A stretch of 6,496 nt of DNA from NCBI GenBank assembly GCA_021793535.1, contig JAJYSO010000103.1, positions 1-6,496 of the forward strand. Direction: 5' to 3'. The stretch comes from Bacteroidota bacterium (lineage in GTDB: Bacteria; Bacteroidota; Bacteroidia; Flavobacteriales; Flavobacteriaceae). Every line of letters starts with the position of its first letter. The stretch's first letter is position 1. The notes beneath the pieces are model-generated. The model worked only from the letters and a program-made list of their open reading frames with translations, had not been told where the DNA came from and did no database searches. The position numbers were made by a program, and so were the translations under genes. Positions 6,279 through 6,496 of the stretch are shown one piece after another.

Positions 6279-6496
6279 ATGAAAACAGCTTACTTATATG
6301 TACGTGTCAGTACAGACGAGCAGAAAAGAAAAGGCTATTCGTTACCGGAACAGGAGGATAGGTTATTAAAGTACTGCAGGCACAACAACATAGAAATCAA
6401 AGGCATTTACCGTGAAGATTTCTCAGCCAAAGATTTCAACCGACCTGAATGGAAAAAATTATTTTCAGTTGTCAAAAGAAAACCAAAAAAAGAGAA
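6279..6496 (+). CDS. Serine recombinase (resolvase/invertase family), N-terminus, cut by window edge
   Basis: The visible 72 residues start MKTAYLYVRVSTDEQ and match the N-terminal catalytic domain of serine recombinases: Y.RVST..Q with nucleophile Ser11 and conserved Arg9, then GYSLPEQ and a helix to YC. The segment FSAKDFNRPEW (48-58) follows, where the Arg-Pro pair (55-56) corresponds to the conserved SG....RP segment. The phrase G(Y/F)SL..Q after the nucleophile motif is typical of large serine recombinases, which act as integrases and excisionases of phages and integrative elements, but the zinc-ribbon and coiled-coil parts that would prove this lie beyond the window. It follows the regulator-helicase operon on the same strand with a 186-bp gap, so separate transcription is likely. 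No strong ribosome binding site precedes the ATG. Its presence marks the region as part of a mobile element. Confidence 0.9.
   Translation, partial: MKTAYLYVRVSTDEQKRKGYSLPEQEDRLLKYCRHNNIEIKGIYREDFSAKDFNRPEWKKLFSVVKRKPKKE

Overview
The window looks like an accessory region of a Bacteroidota chromosome, most likely a flavobacterium. The DNA is AT-rich. TAnnTTTG-type -7 promoter boxes lie upstream of two genes, Shine-Dalgarno sequences are weak or absent, and the protein families (YceI-like protein, FtsX-type permease remnant, AlbA_2/GHKL regulator, primase-helicase) read as Bacteroidota-like. The assignment is an inference from style and family recognition, not from a marker gene.

Left part (1-1433): the start of a YceI-like gene runs off the left edge on the minus strand. 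Upstream of it on the same strand is a histidine kinase that keeps the DHp and ATPase domains but has lost its sensor half. The kinase frame breaks where a + strand scrap of an IS256-type transposase C-terminus begins. A 39-codon scrap of an FtsX/MacB-type permease on the minus strand follows, and then a hairpin with a T8 tail on the minus strand. This is a mosaic of gene remnants left by insertions and deletions, and it forms the ragged left flank of the cargo that follows.

Middle part (1434-6092): about 335 bp of non-coding DNA with a small hairpin, a perfect 14-bp palindrome and a likely promoter leads into a two-gene operon on the + strand. Gene 1 (442 aa) has an AlbA_2 domain, a GHKL-like ATPase domain, a hinge made of five tandem 4-residue repeats, and a C-terminal winged helix. 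Gene 2 (996 aa) starts 4 nt after gene 1 stops, inside a GGGATG hexamer repeat. It fuses an archaeo-eukaryotic primase (AEP) domain of the kind described in TOTE conflict systems to a superfamily 2 DECH-box helicase, with about 300 C-terminal residues I cannot assign. The likely reading is an ATP-sensing DNA-binding regulator paired with a primase-helicase effector, i.e. a candidate anti-invader or element-maintenance module.

Right part (6093-6496): a 186-bp gap carries a second perfect palindrome. It shares its 10-bp core and a following CCCACAAC with the palindrome upstream of the operon. The gap is followed by the N-terminus of a serine recombinase (catalytic Ser11) that runs off the right edge. 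The recombinase next to the operon and the remnants to the left suggest that the operon is cargo on a mobile element. The shared motif could be a common operator or a recombination-related site.
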